A stretch of DNA of 64,000 bases from Nocardia pseudobrasiliensis NBRC 108224 (GTDB lineage Bacteria > Actinomycetota > Actinomycetes > Mycobacteriales > Mycobacteriaceae): positions 1 to 64,000 of the forward strand of contig NZ_BDBS01000003.1 in the NCBI RefSeq assembly GCF_001613105.1, read 5' to 3'. The notes under the pieces are model-generated. The model was not told the origin of the DNA. It ran no database searches and worked only from the letters and a program-made list of their open reading frames with translations. Positions 44,661 to 52,674 of this stretch are shown in pieces. The translations under genes and the position numbers were made by a program. Every line of letters begins with the position of its first letter. The first letter of the stretch is position 1.

Positions 44661-45506
44661 CTACTTTCCGGAGGTGGTGCGGATACCGTTGAGGGGCAGA
44701 TCATTGCGGGCCGCGATGGCCTCGAGTTCGGCGATGGTCTTGTCCGCGAAGGCTTTCGCGAAGCCCTCGTGGCTGCCGTCGGCCCCGAACGCGGCCAGCG
44801 CGCCGGTGAAGAAATGCGGTTCGATCGCGCCCAGGGCCACATGGCCGTCGGCGCATTCGTAGATGCCGTAGCCGGGGAATACGCCGCCGAGCACCCTGCC
44901 CTCCCCGGTCAGGCCGTAGCGCACGGCCCCGCCCGCCCACGCGGCGGCTTCTTCGAGCGCCACCCGATACGACTGTCCCGCACCGGATTTCCCGCGCGCG
45001 ACCAGTGCGGCCAGGGCCGCCGACACCGCGCGTTCCGCGCCGAGGACATCGGCGATCGGGACAGTCGGCAGCTTCGGCGGGGTGAGCGTGCCGTGTACGG
45101 CCTGATAGTTCAGATCGTGGCCGGGCACCTCGGGATCCTCGGCGTGTCCGATGATCTCGATCAGCGACAGCCTCGGGAACCGCTGCTGCGGCTGGGCCAA
45201 TCCGAGCCGGGCCAGGGCCGTGGGGCGCATGGAGGTCAGCAGCACATCCGCGGTCTCGAGCAGCTCGTCCAGTTTCGCCCGGTCACCGCCCTGTTTCACA
45301 TCCAGGGTGATCACGCGCTGGGGCGCGACCAGCCGCGCGTACCAGTCCGGCGCCGCCGCGGCGAGCGGATCACCGGCGGGCGGCTCGACCTTGGTGACCT
45401 CGGCCCCGAGTTCGGCCAGCCGGGCCGCGGCCAGCGGGCCGGGCAGATTCACGGCCAGGGAGACAACCTCGATACCCGCGAGCGGGCGCGGCGTCACTAC
45501 GTCCAT
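44661..45506 (-). CDS. CoA-transferase family III (CaiB/BaiF), short form
   Basis: 281 residues. LAGIEVVSLAVNLPGPLAAARLAELGAEV, shown here in its parts (LNLPGP and LGAEVTKVEPP), and QRVITLDVKQ are CaiB/BaiF signatures; a catalytic Asp is expected in DLNYQ. It should move CoA from one acyl group to another, like alpha-methylacyl-CoA racemase or the carnitine enzymes. It is about 100 residues shorter than most family members, so only the first domain and part of the second remain. It is the first gene of the beta-oxidation operon. Confidence 0.87.
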   Translation of the reverse strand: MDVVTPRPLAGIEVVSLAVNLPGPLAAARLAELGAEVTKVEPPAGDPLAAAAPDWYARLVAPQRVITLDVKQGGDRAKLDELLETADVLLTSMRPTALARLGLAQPQQRFPRLSLIEIIGHAEDPEVPGHDLNYQAVHGTLTPPKLPTVPIADVLGAERAVSAALAALVARGKSGAGQSYRVALEEAAAWAGGAVRYGLTGEGRVLGGVFPGYGIYECADGHVALGAIEPHFFTGALAAFGADGSHEGFAKAFADKTIAELEAIAARNDLPLNGIRTTSGK

Positions 45507-45516
45507 GCCGCGAACG

Positions 45517-45528
45517 ATACGTTTGTAT
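45517..45528. promoter_or_regulatory. Dyad ATAC-GTTT-GTAT, possible TetR operator
   Basis: A 12-bp dyad sits 11 bases upstream of the CoA-transferase start and 96 bases before the divergent TetR gene, in their shared 117-bp promoter gap. It is short but AT-richer than the surroundings and well placed for a repressor. Confidence 0.35.
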
Positions 45529-45623
45529 AGTCATTAGGTCAACAGTAGCGATTGCTGAGCGTGCGACCAGCTATTACTACACCGCGTAAACTGACCCGAC
45601 CACATACGACGAGTCGAGGGGCG

Positions 45624-46217
45624 ATGCTGAATCCACGGGCGACCAATGACGACCTGACCGCCAAGGCGCGCATCCGCAACGCGGCTATGGACCTGTTCGC
45701 CCAGTTCGGCGAGTCCCGGGTATCGCTGCGCGCGGTCGCGGCCGAGGCCGGGGTCACCCTCGGCCTGGTACAGCACCACTTCAAGACCAAGGCGGGCCTG
45801 ATCGAGGCCGTCGATCAATTGGTCGTCGACTACTTCGACGCCGCGGTCTCCTCGGTGCCCCCGACCGGAACCCCCGGCGAGGTCGCCGCGGCCCGCGACG
45901 AGACCGTGCGCCGCATGCTGGCCGACAATCCGGCCGTGGTGAACTACGTCCGGCGCTCGGTGCTCGAACCCGCCGAAACCCGCATGCGCCTGCTCGAATC
46001 GCTGGTCGACCTGACCCGCCGCGAGGTCAGCACCCTGCGTGAGACCGGCCTGGCCTCGACCGCGCGACACGAATCCACCCAGATCGTGGAGGTGCTGATC
46101 CGCCAATTCGGCGAACTGCTACTCGCTCCGATGATCGACGCGGTGTGGGATCGCGTCGCCGGCCCCGGCGAGCGGACCAAACCACGTTTGTCGATCACCG
46201 TGAAAGAGATCCAGTGA
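45624..46217 (+). CDS. TetR-family regulator of the beta-oxidation operon
   Basis: 197 residues. The N-terminal TetR HTH (about 18-62) has ARIRNAAMDLFAQFGESRVS and VAAEAGVTLGLVQHHFKTKA. The C-terminal ligand domain is unremarkable. ATG 45624 follows GAGGGG. It is divergent from the fad operon, which it probably represses until an acyl-CoA ligand appears; this is the usual arrangement and is inferred. Confidence 0.92.
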   Translation: MLNPRATNDDLTAKARIRNAAMDLFAQFGESRVSLRAVAAEAGVTLGLVQHHFKTKAGLIEAVDQLVVDYFDAAVSSVPPTGTPGEVAAARDETVRRMLADNPAVVNYVRRSVLEPAETRMRLLESLVDLTRREVSTLRETGLASTARHESTQIVEVLIRQFGELLLAPMIDAVWDRVAGPGERTKPRLSITVKEIQ

Positions 46218-46229
46218 CACACTGATTCG

Positions 46230-46718
46230 ATGAATCTCGCGGGCGGGCCGATCACCCAGATCGCCTGGGTGGTCTCGGATGTGGCGGCGGCCGAGGGCTT
46301 TCTCGGCGCCTGCCTGGGCGTGCGGAGCTGGAATCGCATGCCCGATATCCGATTCGGCCCGGACAGGTGCACCTATCGCGGCACGCCCGCGGATTTCACC
46401 GCGCACATCTCGCTGTCCTACAGCGGCGCCACCCAGCTGGAGCTGATCGAACCCGTTCGCGGCGAGTCCATCTACTCCGAATTCCTGCGCGAGCGCGGAC
46501 CCGGCCTGCACCACATCTGCGTCGAACCGGAGGATTTCGACGCCGCCCTGCGCGCGGCGGCCGCGGCGGGGATTTCGGTGGTCCAGCAGGGCGATATGGC
46601 CGGGCAGATGCGCTTCGCCTATCTCGACGGCAGCGCGGCCGGGGTTCCGTATGTGGAGCTGGCCGAGATCGGGCCGCATATGCGCGCCCTGTTCGACCGC
46701 ATCAGACAGTCGGCGTGA
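46230..46718 (+). CDS. VOC-family (glyoxalase-like) protein
   Basis: 162 residues with a two-module VOC fold: PITQIAWVVSDVAAAEGFLG, then TQLELIEPVRG and GPGLHHICVEPEDFDAALRA, with metal-binding His in LHHIC and Glu in YVELAEIG. The layout resembles methylmalonyl-CoA epimerase-like Glyoxalase_4 proteins. It lies 12 bases after the TetR stop and may belong to the same fatty-acid module. Confidence 0.85.
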   Translation: MNLAGGPITQIAWVVSDVAAAEGFLGACLGVRSWNRMPDIRFGPDRCTYRGTPADFTAHISLSYSGATQLELIEPVRGESIYSEFLRERGPGLHHICVEPEDFDAALRAAAAAGISVVQQGDMAGQMRFAYLDGSAAGVPYVELAEIGPHMRALFDRIRQSA

Positions 46719-46965
46719 ATTCGATCGGAATCATCGCGATCGCCGCGACCCCGGCCACGATACCGAGCAGGCTCGCCGCGATCGAGGCTCGGCGGATCCG
46801 CGGTTCCGGTCTGCTCACGCGCACCGCGTGGGCGACCACGCAGGCCGCGGTTCCGAAGAAGATGCCCCCGAACACGGTCCAGCACAGCAGCATCGCCACC
46901 ACCCCCAGCCCGACGGCCACGCACGCCCGGCGTCGCGCATCATCACCCGCACGCCGACCGTCCAT
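46702..46965 (-). CDS. Small two-helix membrane protein
   Basis: 87 residues from ATG 46965 (a GTG at 46989 is possible). A basic start (DGRRAGDDARRRAC) precedes two membrane helices, GLGVVAMLLCWTVFGGIFFG and ASLLGIVAGVAAIAMIPIEF. It looks like DUF4190-type or other small actinobacterial membrane proteins. The function is unknown. It overlaps the convergent VOC gene by 17 bases. Confidence 0.55.
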   Translation of the reverse strand: MDGRRAGDDARRRACVAVGLGVVAMLLCWTVFGGIFFGTAACVVAHAVRVSRPEPRIRRASIAASLLGIVAGVAAIAMIPIEFTPTV

Positions 46966-47184
46966 GGCCGTCAGCGCGGGAGCGCGCACTCATACGGCCT
47001 CACCGCGGCTCCCGATCGGCGTCCGAACACCTCGAACGCGCGACGAGTACCGATAATCCGGCCGACCGTGAGCGAATCCGCGGCATTCGCCGCCGCGGCC
47101 GCCGATTCGGCGTCAGAACACCGATCAGCAGGAATCCGCAGAACCCGAGACTGAGCAATGCGTGCATTAGCTAATAGTCAGCAA

Positions 47185-47331
47185 TCAAAGCGCGGCGGTC
47201 AACCGCGGATTATCCGCAGCGCGGATCGATGTGACCCGCGTCTCCCGAGGCGGCTCGTCACGAAGCGTGGAGCCGAACTTCTTGTAGGCGCCGGCTTTGA
47301 TCTTCTGCGGCCGGCCGCGCGTGGCGGACAT
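47185..47331 (-). CDS. Possible small basic protein (48 aa)
   Basis: ATG at 47329-47331 opens a frame of 48 codons, basic at the start (RGRPQKIKAGAYKKFGS) and polar at the end. No good Shine-Dalgarno is visible and I know no homologue. It is listed because the surrounding 440 bases hold nothing else. A 10-bp palindrome ATTAGCTAAT lies just beyond its stop (47166-47175). Confidence 0.3.
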   Translation of the reverse strand: MSATRGRPQKIKAGAYKKFGSTLRDEPPRETRVTSIRAADNPRLTAAL

Positions 47332-47405
47332 GGGACCAACGCTATGGCCGCCACCGAACCGCCCGGTATCCCTAAACTTGGGGATCGGCGGTGTGAGGAG
47401 GCGGT

Positions 47406-48131
47406 GTGACGGAATTCGATCGGGACCGGATCCAGGTGATCGCCTGTGACATCTTCGGAACCACGGTGGACTGGTACAGCGGCGTGGCCGCCCAGGCCGC
47501 GGAGATCTTCGATGCCGCCGGGGTGGATCTGGACGCCGGGGAGTTCGCCGACGATTGGCGGGAGATGTACGCGCCCTCGATGCAGCGGGTCCGCGACGGG
47601 GAACGGGCGTGGGCGTATCTGGATACGCTGCACCGGGAATCGCTGGACACGCTGCTCGACGGGCACGGTGTGGCGGGGGCGTTCGACGAGGCGGCGCGGC
47701 GACGGTTGGTGCGGGCGTGGCATGTGCTGCCCGCGTGGCCGGATTCGGTGGCGGGCCTCGAACGATTGCGGCGGCGATACACCGTTGCGGCACTGTCCAA
47801 TGGCGGCTTCGCCCTGCTCACGCGATTGATCAAGGCCGCGGCGCTGCCGATGGACTGCGTCGTCTCCGCGGAACTGGCCCACTCCTACAAACCCGCGCCC
47901 GAGGTCTACCGCACCGCCGCGGGTCTGCTGGACGTCGAACCCGATCGGGTGCTCATGGTCGCCTGTCACACCTGGGATCTCGATGGCGCCCGCGCGGCCG
48001 GACTGCGCACGGCCTTCGTCGAGCGGCCGCTCGAGAAGGGTCCGCACCGCGGCGCCGATCGCGCCGCGGATACCGTCAGCGACCTCGTCGCCGCGGATTT
48101 CGGCGCACTGGCCGACCTGCTCGGCTGCTGA
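47406..48131 (+). CDS. HAD-family hydrolase (haloacid dehalogenase type II-like)
   Basis: 241 residues from GTG. Motif I ACDIFGTTVDW carries the nucleophilic Asp; motif II is AALSNGG, motif III is SYKPAPEVY with the Lys, and motif IV is MVACHTWDLDGA with the acidic residue. This matches type II 2-haloacid dehalogenases, although many such proteins are phosphatases. It is probably monocistronic. The substrate is unknown. Confidence 0.85.
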   Translation: MTEFDRDRIQVIACDIFGTTVDWYSGVAAQAAEIFDAAGVDLDAGEFADDWREMYAPSMQRVRDGERAWAYLDTLHRESLDTLLDGHGVAGAFDEAARRRLVRAWHVLPAWPDSVAGLERLRRRYTVAALSNGGFALLTRLIKAAALPMDCVVSAELAHSYKPAPEVYRTAAGLLDVEPDRVLMVACHTWDLDGARAAGLRTAFVERPLEKGPHRGADRAADTVSDLVAADFGALADLLGC

Positions 48132-48195
48132 GCGCACCGGTCGATTCAAGTCCCCGGTTCTCGGGGCTGCCTACCCCCGGGACCGGGCAATACGC

Positions 48196-48238
48196 TGTAG
48201 GAACAACTACACAGGCCCGAAACATTATGGGGCCCATA
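48196..48238. promoter_or_regulatory. Two dyads upstream of the SagB-like gene
   Basis: TGTAG-6-CTACA (about 48196-48211) and TATGGG-G-CCCATA (48226-48238) lie in the 250-bp gap before the SagB-like gene. The second is a perfect 13-bp palindrome that also contains the ATG of a possible 28-codon peptide. Either could be an operator. Confidence 0.35.
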
Positions 48239-48313
48239 GGATTACGACGTGATTGCTGCAACGTTTCGATCCAGGTCAAAAGGATGGCCGCCACGGTGAC
48301 CGGGTGTCCATAA
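48227..48313 (+). CDS. Possible 28-residue Cys-containing peptide
   Basis: ATG 48227 opens a short frame MGPIGLRRDCCNVSIQV... ending TGCP before TAA. It has three cysteines (one CC pair). There is no clear Shine-Dalgarno. It lies 68 bases before the SagB-like oxidoreductase and could be its substrate, a regulatory leader peptide, or noise. Confidence 0.2.
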   Translation: MGPIGLRRDCCNVSIQVKRMAATVTGCP

Positions 48314-48381
48314 TCGTCAGGTACAGAAATATTCTCGACAACCCCGTTTCGAGAACCGACGAGAAATGAGATGCGACCGCC

Positions 48382-49428
48382 ATGCGTTACCGGCGCTCCC
48401 GCACATTGGTGTTCTACTGGCACGACAACGAATTGACCGCCGAGAATTATCTGTCCCGGAAATCACCACGGCTGGAACCGGACCGGGCGGTCACCCTGGC
48501 CCCGCTCGACGTCGAGGTGCTCGATCGCTTCGACGATTGGTCCGAGGCGAAACAGGTCGCGACCTCGTTTCCCGACCACACCCCGGAATCGGTGTTCTCG
48601 GCCATCGAGGAACTGGCCGCCGCGGGCCTGCTGCGTGGCGAGCACGAGGGCGACCAGCGGCGACAGGTCCACGGCAGCGTGGGCGCACCGCCGCTGTTCA
48701 AGGTCTATCCCCGCGCCCCGCGCGTCTATCTGCCGCGTAATCTCGCGCCGATCACCGCCTCCTACGATCGAGTGCTGTTCTCCCGCCGCACCATTCGGCG
48801 TTTCGAATCACGTCCGGTCGACGATCGCGTGCTGTCGTCACTGCTGCATCGGACCTTCGCGCCGATGATGGTCCGCGACGGCGGCCCGCTGGGCACCCGG
48901 CTGATGAAGACCAGTCCCTCCGACGGAGCCCATCACCGATTGGAGGCCTATATCGCGGTATTCGACGTCCTCGGCATCGATCCGGGCCTCTACCACTACA
49001 ACAGCGAGGCGCACGCCCTGGAATTGCTGTCCGATTCCTTCGATCGCGACACGATGGACAGTGTGACGCTGGGCGATTCGGATTGGTCGGCCTCGGCGTT
49101 CGCCTGCTTCGTGACCGCGATCGTCCCGCGCACCGTCGAGGAGGATCACCACTCCCGTTCCTATCGCGCGGTACTCTTGAATACCGGACATATTGGACAA
49201 ACCTTCGCATTGACCGCGACCGCGCTGGGGCTGGGCCCCTGGCAGAGCGCGCGCTTCCACGACGAGCGCCTGGAGGCCCTGCTCGAAATCGACGGATTCA
49301 CCGAGAGCGTGGTCTATCTGCTCGGCGCGGGCCATCCGGTGCCGACACCGGACGGCCTGCCCAGCGACTACTGCCCCTCGGGCCCGGTCGATCCGGCCAC
49401 CACGCTCGAGGAGCATTGGTACGACTGA
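48382..49428 (+). CDS. SagB-type nitroreductase/dehydrogenase
   Basis: 348 residues. The N-terminal 110 residues form a leader-binding-like winged region with FYWHDNELTAENY and LAAAGLL. The FMN nitroreductase domain starts near 130 with RVLFSRRTIRRFESRPVDDR and continues with GIDPGLYHYNSEAHALELL, LLNTGHIGQTFALTATALGLGPW and a C-terminal GHPVP. SagB/McbC enzymes oxidise azolines to azoles in peptides. No cyclodehydratase is nearby, so a stand-alone oxidase role is also possible. Confidence 0.85.
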   Translation: MRYRRSRTLVFYWHDNELTAENYLSRKSPRLEPDRAVTLAPLDVEVLDRFDDWSEAKQVATSFPDHTPESVFSAIEELAAAGLLRGEHEGDQRRQVHGSVGAPPLFKVYPRAPRVYLPRNLAPITASYDRVLFSRRTIRRFESRPVDDRVLSSLLHRTFAPMMVRDGGPLGTRLMKTSPSDGAHHRLEAYIAVFDVLGIDPGLYHYNSEAHALELLSDSFDRDTMDSVTLGDSDWSASAFACFVTAIVPRTVEEDHHSRSYRAVLLNTGHIGQTFALTATALGLGPWQSARFHDERLEALLEIDGFTESVVYLLGAGHPVPTPDGLPSDYCPSGPVDPATTLEEHWYD

Positions 49429-49820
49429 TCACCGTCGAGCCACGGAACTCCCGCGCGCAGCAGCACATTCGCGAACGGGCTGGCCTCCCCGGTGCGCACC
49501 ACGAAGCGGCAGTCGCCGACGCGCCGCTTGAATTCCTCGTGCTCGAGCGGTTCGGCGTCGAGGGCGCGTAGCAGCGCCGCCACCTCGGGATTGCGCTGTT
49601 CGACATCGCGGCTGGCCCAAGCCTTTTCGATGGTCACCTCGCGCAGCACGAGCTCCAGTACGGGTTGAAACCGGGGGAGGCCGTAGGCGACCCCGAGATC
49701 GATGACGGCCACACCGCGCGGCACCGGCAGCCCGGAGTCGCTCACCGCGAACAGGTCGGTATGCCGCAGGGCGGTCAGCGCCGAGAGCAATTCGGCGTGG
49801 ATCAGTCCGCCGGTACGCAT
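49368..49820 (-). CDS. rbsD: D-ribose pyranase (RbsD)
   Basis: 150 residues. RHTDLFAVSDSGLPVPRGV, IDLGVAYGLPRFQPVL and RTGEASPFANVLLRAGV match RbsD, which interconverts pyranose and furanose forms of ribose for uptake and phosphorylation. The C-terminus extends about 15 residues beyond the usual end and overlaps the SagB gene by 61 bases. The ATG shares a base with the stop of the ATPase gene (TGATG), so it is the last gene of the transport operon. Confidence 0.9.
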   Translation of the reverse strand: MRTGGLIHAELLSALTALRHTDLFAVSDSGLPVPRGVAVIDLGVAYGLPRFQPVLELVLREVTIEKAWASRDVEQRNPEVAALLRALDAEPLEHEEFKRRVGDCRFVVRTGEASPFANVLLRAGVPWLDGDQSYQCSSSVVAGSTGPEGQ

Positions 49821-50593
49821 CAGCGCTCATCCGTTGCCGCGGGGACGGTCTCGAGGTTGCCCGGCGCCGCGCCGGTGACGAGGGCCACCAGCCGATCGCC
49901 GTCGACCTCCGAGACCCGATGCGCGGCAACCGATCTGCCCCGGCGCAGCACCACCACGTTGTCGCACATGCGCATGACCTGCGCCAGATCGTGGCTGATG
50001 ACGAGCACGGTGATCCCACGCTCGCGCAGCCCACGCACCAGCTGCTCCACCGCGGCGGTCTCGCGCACGCCCAGCGCCGCGGTCGGCTCGTCCATGATGA
50101 CCATCGACTTCCCCCACGCCACCGCGCGGGCGATCGCGATGCTCTGGCGCTGGCCACCGCTCATGCGTCGCACCGTGGTGCGCACCGACGGCACGTCCAC
50201 GTCCAGATCGCGCAGGATCTCCCCCGCGCGGTCGATCATGGCGCGGCGGTTCACGATGCCGAACGGATACACCAGTTCCCGATTGAGAAACAGGTTCTGC
50301 CAGACGGCCAGATCGTCGATCAGCGCGAGGTCCTGGTAGACGGTCTCGATGCCCAATTTGCGGGCGTCCTCGGGCGATCGCAGCCGAACCTCCTCGCCGC
50401 GGAACAGGATTCGGCCCGCATCCGGCGGCTGCACCCCGGTCAGGCAGCGCACCAGCGTGGATTTGCCCGCGCCGTTGTCGCCGACCAGGGCCGTGACCTC
50501 ACCCTCGGGGATCGTCATGCTCACCCCGCCCAGCGCCCGCACCGAATCGAAGGATTTGGTCAGCTCGCGAGCCTCGAGCAGTGGAATCGTCAT
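49820..50593 (-). CDS. Sugar ABC transporter ATPase, single-domain
   Basis: 257 residues. Walker A is GDNGAGKST, the signature is RMSGGQRQSIAIARA, Walker B is SMVIMDEPTAALG and the switch His is in ISHDLA. RbsA/XylG-type ATPases usually have two tandem ABC domains (about 500 residues); this one has a single domain, like FrcA. Two copies would therefore be needed per transporter. It sits between rbsC and rbsD. Confidence 0.92.
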   Translation of the reverse strand: MTIPLLEARELTKSFDSVRALGGVSMTIPEGEVTALVGDNGAGKSTLVRCLTGVQPPDAGRILFRGEEVRLRSPEDARKLGIETVYQDLALIDDLAVWQNLFLNRELVYPFGIVNRRAMIDRAGEILRDLDVDVPSVRTTVRRMSGGQRQSIAIARAVAWGKSMVIMDEPTAALGVRETAAVEQLVRGLRERGITVLVISHDLAQVMRMCDNVVVLRRGRSVAAHRVSEVDGDRLVALVTGAAPGNLETVPAATDER

Positions 50594-50602
50594 ATCGTGG
50601 GC

Positions 50603-51547
50603 CTACTTTCGGAAGCGGGCGATCCCGGCGGCCAGCAACAGCACCGCACCGACGGCGACCGGCTGGTAGTACTGCGAGATGCCGAGGATGGTGAATCCGT
50701 TGATCAGTGAGGTGAACAGCACGGCCCCGCAGACGGTTCCGAGCACCGAGGCCTTCCCGCCCGACAGCGACGAACCGCCCAGCACCACCGCCGCGATGGA
50801 GGACAGCAGATAGGTGGTCTGCAACGACGGATCCGCACCGCCGTTGCGTGCGACCAGCATGACTCCGGCGATACCGCACAGCAGTCCGGACATGGCGTAG
50901 GCGAACAGCCGGATCCGGTTCACCGCGATACCGGTGTCGCGCGCGGCCTCGAGCCGACCGCCGGTGGCCAGCAGATGCGTGCCGACCCGGGTGCGAAACA
51001 CGATGCCCGCCACCACGAGCGCCGCGATCAGCGCCAGCAGCCAGAACCAGCGCACCGGCCCGATGCCGTCGAGCGCGAGGGTGCGCAGGAATGTCGAATT
51101 CACTGCCTGGGTATTGCCGTGGGTGAGCAGCAGCGTCGCACCGTTGAGCACGCTGAGCATGCCGAGGGTGACCACGAAATCGGTCATGTGCAGCCGCCCG
51201 ACCAGCAGGCCGTTGATCATGCCGACCGCGAGCCCGCCCAGGATCGCCCCGGCGATCGCGACCGCGGTGGGATAGCCGTGCGTGGCCAGATATCCCAGAA
51301 TCGCCGCGGCCCAGGGCAGATTCGCGCCGACCGACAGATCGATGCCGCCGACGGTGATGGCGAACTGCTGCCCGAGCGCCAGCACCGTGAGGATGGTCGA
51401 GGCGACCAGCAGATCGCCGATATTGTCCAGGGTCAGAAAGTGCGGGGTGGCGATGAAGAACGCCACCCACAGCACGATCAGGGCGAGGGGCGCGGCGAAT
51501 TCGGCCGCCCTGGCGGCGATTTCCGGACGCGCGGCGACGACGGTCAC
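50603..51547 (-). CDS. Sugar ABC transporter permease (RbsC-type)
   Basis: 314 residues with about eight to ten membrane helices. The pattern ITVGGIDLSVGANLPWAAA, LGMLSVLNGATLL and GAVLFTSLINGFTILGISQY matches the ribose/xylose permease family. It should form the membrane channel. The start overlaps the substrate-binding protein stop by 4 nt. Confidence 0.93.
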   Translation of the reverse strand: MTVVAARPEIAARAAEFAAPLALIVLWVAFFIATPHFLTLDNIGDLLVASTILTVLALGQQFAITVGGIDLSVGANLPWAAAILGYLATHGYPTAVAIAGAILGGLAVGMINGLLVGRLHMTDFVVTLGMLSVLNGATLLLTHGNTQAVNSTFLRTLALDGIGPVRWFWLLALIAALVVAGIVFRTRVGTHLLATGGRLEAARDTGIAVNRIRLFAYAMSGLLCGIAGVMLVARNGGADPSLQTTYLLSSIAAVVLGGSSLSGGKASVLGTVCGAVLFTSLINGFTILGISQYYQPVAVGAVLLLAAGIARFRK

Positions 51548-52560
51548 TTGGTCAGCAGTCCTTCCAGCGGATTGTCGAAGCCGACGATCGGGCGCGGAAA
51601 GGCCGCGATCTGCTGGTCGACATTGTCGTGACCGATGAACGCGATCGGCGAGACCACCCGCTCGGGCAGCTTCTTACCCTGATGCAGCGCAAGGCAGCCC
51701 TGTACCGCGAGTCCGCCCTCGGCATAGGGATATTGGGTGACCGTGCCGTAGAGCGTCCCGGCCTTCACCGCGTCGAGCGCGGCCTGGATCCCGTCGACGG
51801 AGATGACCTTGATCTGCCCGGTGCGCCCGGCGTTACGGATCGCCTGCGCCGCGCCCAGGCCCATGGTGTCGTTGGCGGCGAAGACGCCGGTGATATCCGG
51901 ATGCGCCTTGAGGATCGCCTCGGTGACCTGCAGGCCCTTGTCCTGCTCGTAGTCGGCGGGCGCCCTCTGCACGATATCGAGTTTGCCCGCGACGGTTTCG
52001 CTGAAGCCCTGATCGCGATTGATGCCGTTCTGCTCACCGGCGATGCCCTGCAGCACCACGACCTTGCCGGTGCCGCCCAGCGCCTCGAGCAGTGTGCGAC
52101 CGGCCGTGCGACCGGCCTCGAGATTGTCCGAGCCGATGAAACTCGCGTAGGAGACCCCGGCCTGCCGGGAGGCCGCGGCGTCGATCTGAGTGTCCAGATT
52201 CAGGATCGGAATGTTCTTGCGCGCCACCGCCGCCAGCGGGGTGATGACATTCGTACCGTTGACCGGGACCACGCCGAAACAGTCATAGCCCTGGGCGGCC
52301 ATCGTGGAGATCTGCGCGTTCTCCCCGTCGGCATCGGTCTCGGACTGACCGGCCTGCACCACCACCTTCACCCCGCGCGCCGCGCCCTCGGCCAGCGCGC
52401 CGTCGCGCAGCGCGGCCCAGTACGGATTGGTGAAGTTGCGGGTGACGATCGCGATGCGGAACTCCCCCGAGCCGCTGTCGCCGCCGCGACCGCACGCGGC
52501 CGCAGCGAGCGCGCCGACCAGGACCAGCGGCAGTAGGGCGCGCCTGATTCGAACATCCAT
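51544..52560 (-). CDS. Sugar ABC transporter substrate-binding lipoprotein (RbsB-type)
   Basis: 338 residues. The lipobox LAAAAC puts the lipidated Cys at residue 23. The mature part is a periplasmic-binding type 1 fold with RIAIVTRNFTNPYWAALRDG, FGVVPVNGTNVITPL and ANDTMGLGAAQAI. It captures the sugar; RbsD in the operon points to ribose or a similar pentose. ATG 52560 lies just past a large palindromic operator. No ribokinase gene is present in the window. Confidence 0.92.
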   Translation of the reverse strand: MDVRIRRALLPLVLVGALAAAACGRGGDSGSGEFRIAIVTRNFTNPYWAALRDGALAEGAARGVKVVVQAGQSETDADGENAQISTMAAQGYDCFGVVPVNGTNVITPLAAVARKNIPILNLDTQIDAAASRQAGVSYASFIGSDNLEAGRTAGRTLLEALGGTGKVVVLQGIAGEQNGINRDQGFSETVAGKLDIVQRAPADYEQDKGLQVTEAILKAHPDITGVFAANDTMGLGAAQAIRNAGRTGQIKVISVDGIQAALDAVKAGTLYGTVTQYPYAEGGLAVQGCLALHQGKKLPERVVSPIAFIGHDNVDQQIAAFPRPIVGFDNPLEGLLTK

Positions 52561-52580
52561 GGTGTAACAGACCTTTCGGA

Positions 52581-52610
52581 ATCAACTCGTGTTGATCAAC
52601 ACGAGTTGAT
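52581..52610. promoter_or_regulatory. 30-bp perfect palindrome, LacI-family operator
   Basis: ATCAACTCGTGTTGA (52581-52595) is followed directly by its exact reverse complement (52596-52610). The site is 20 bases from the rbsB-type start and 64 bases from the divergent LacI-type regulator start. It is twice the length of a normal LacI half-site pair and so may hold a nested or double operator. Confidence 0.8.
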
Positions 52611-52674
52611 TGGTAGTGTGTGACCCGGGTCACCGGCTGTCAAGGGGCTCATCCGATACGGACGGGAGATTTCG

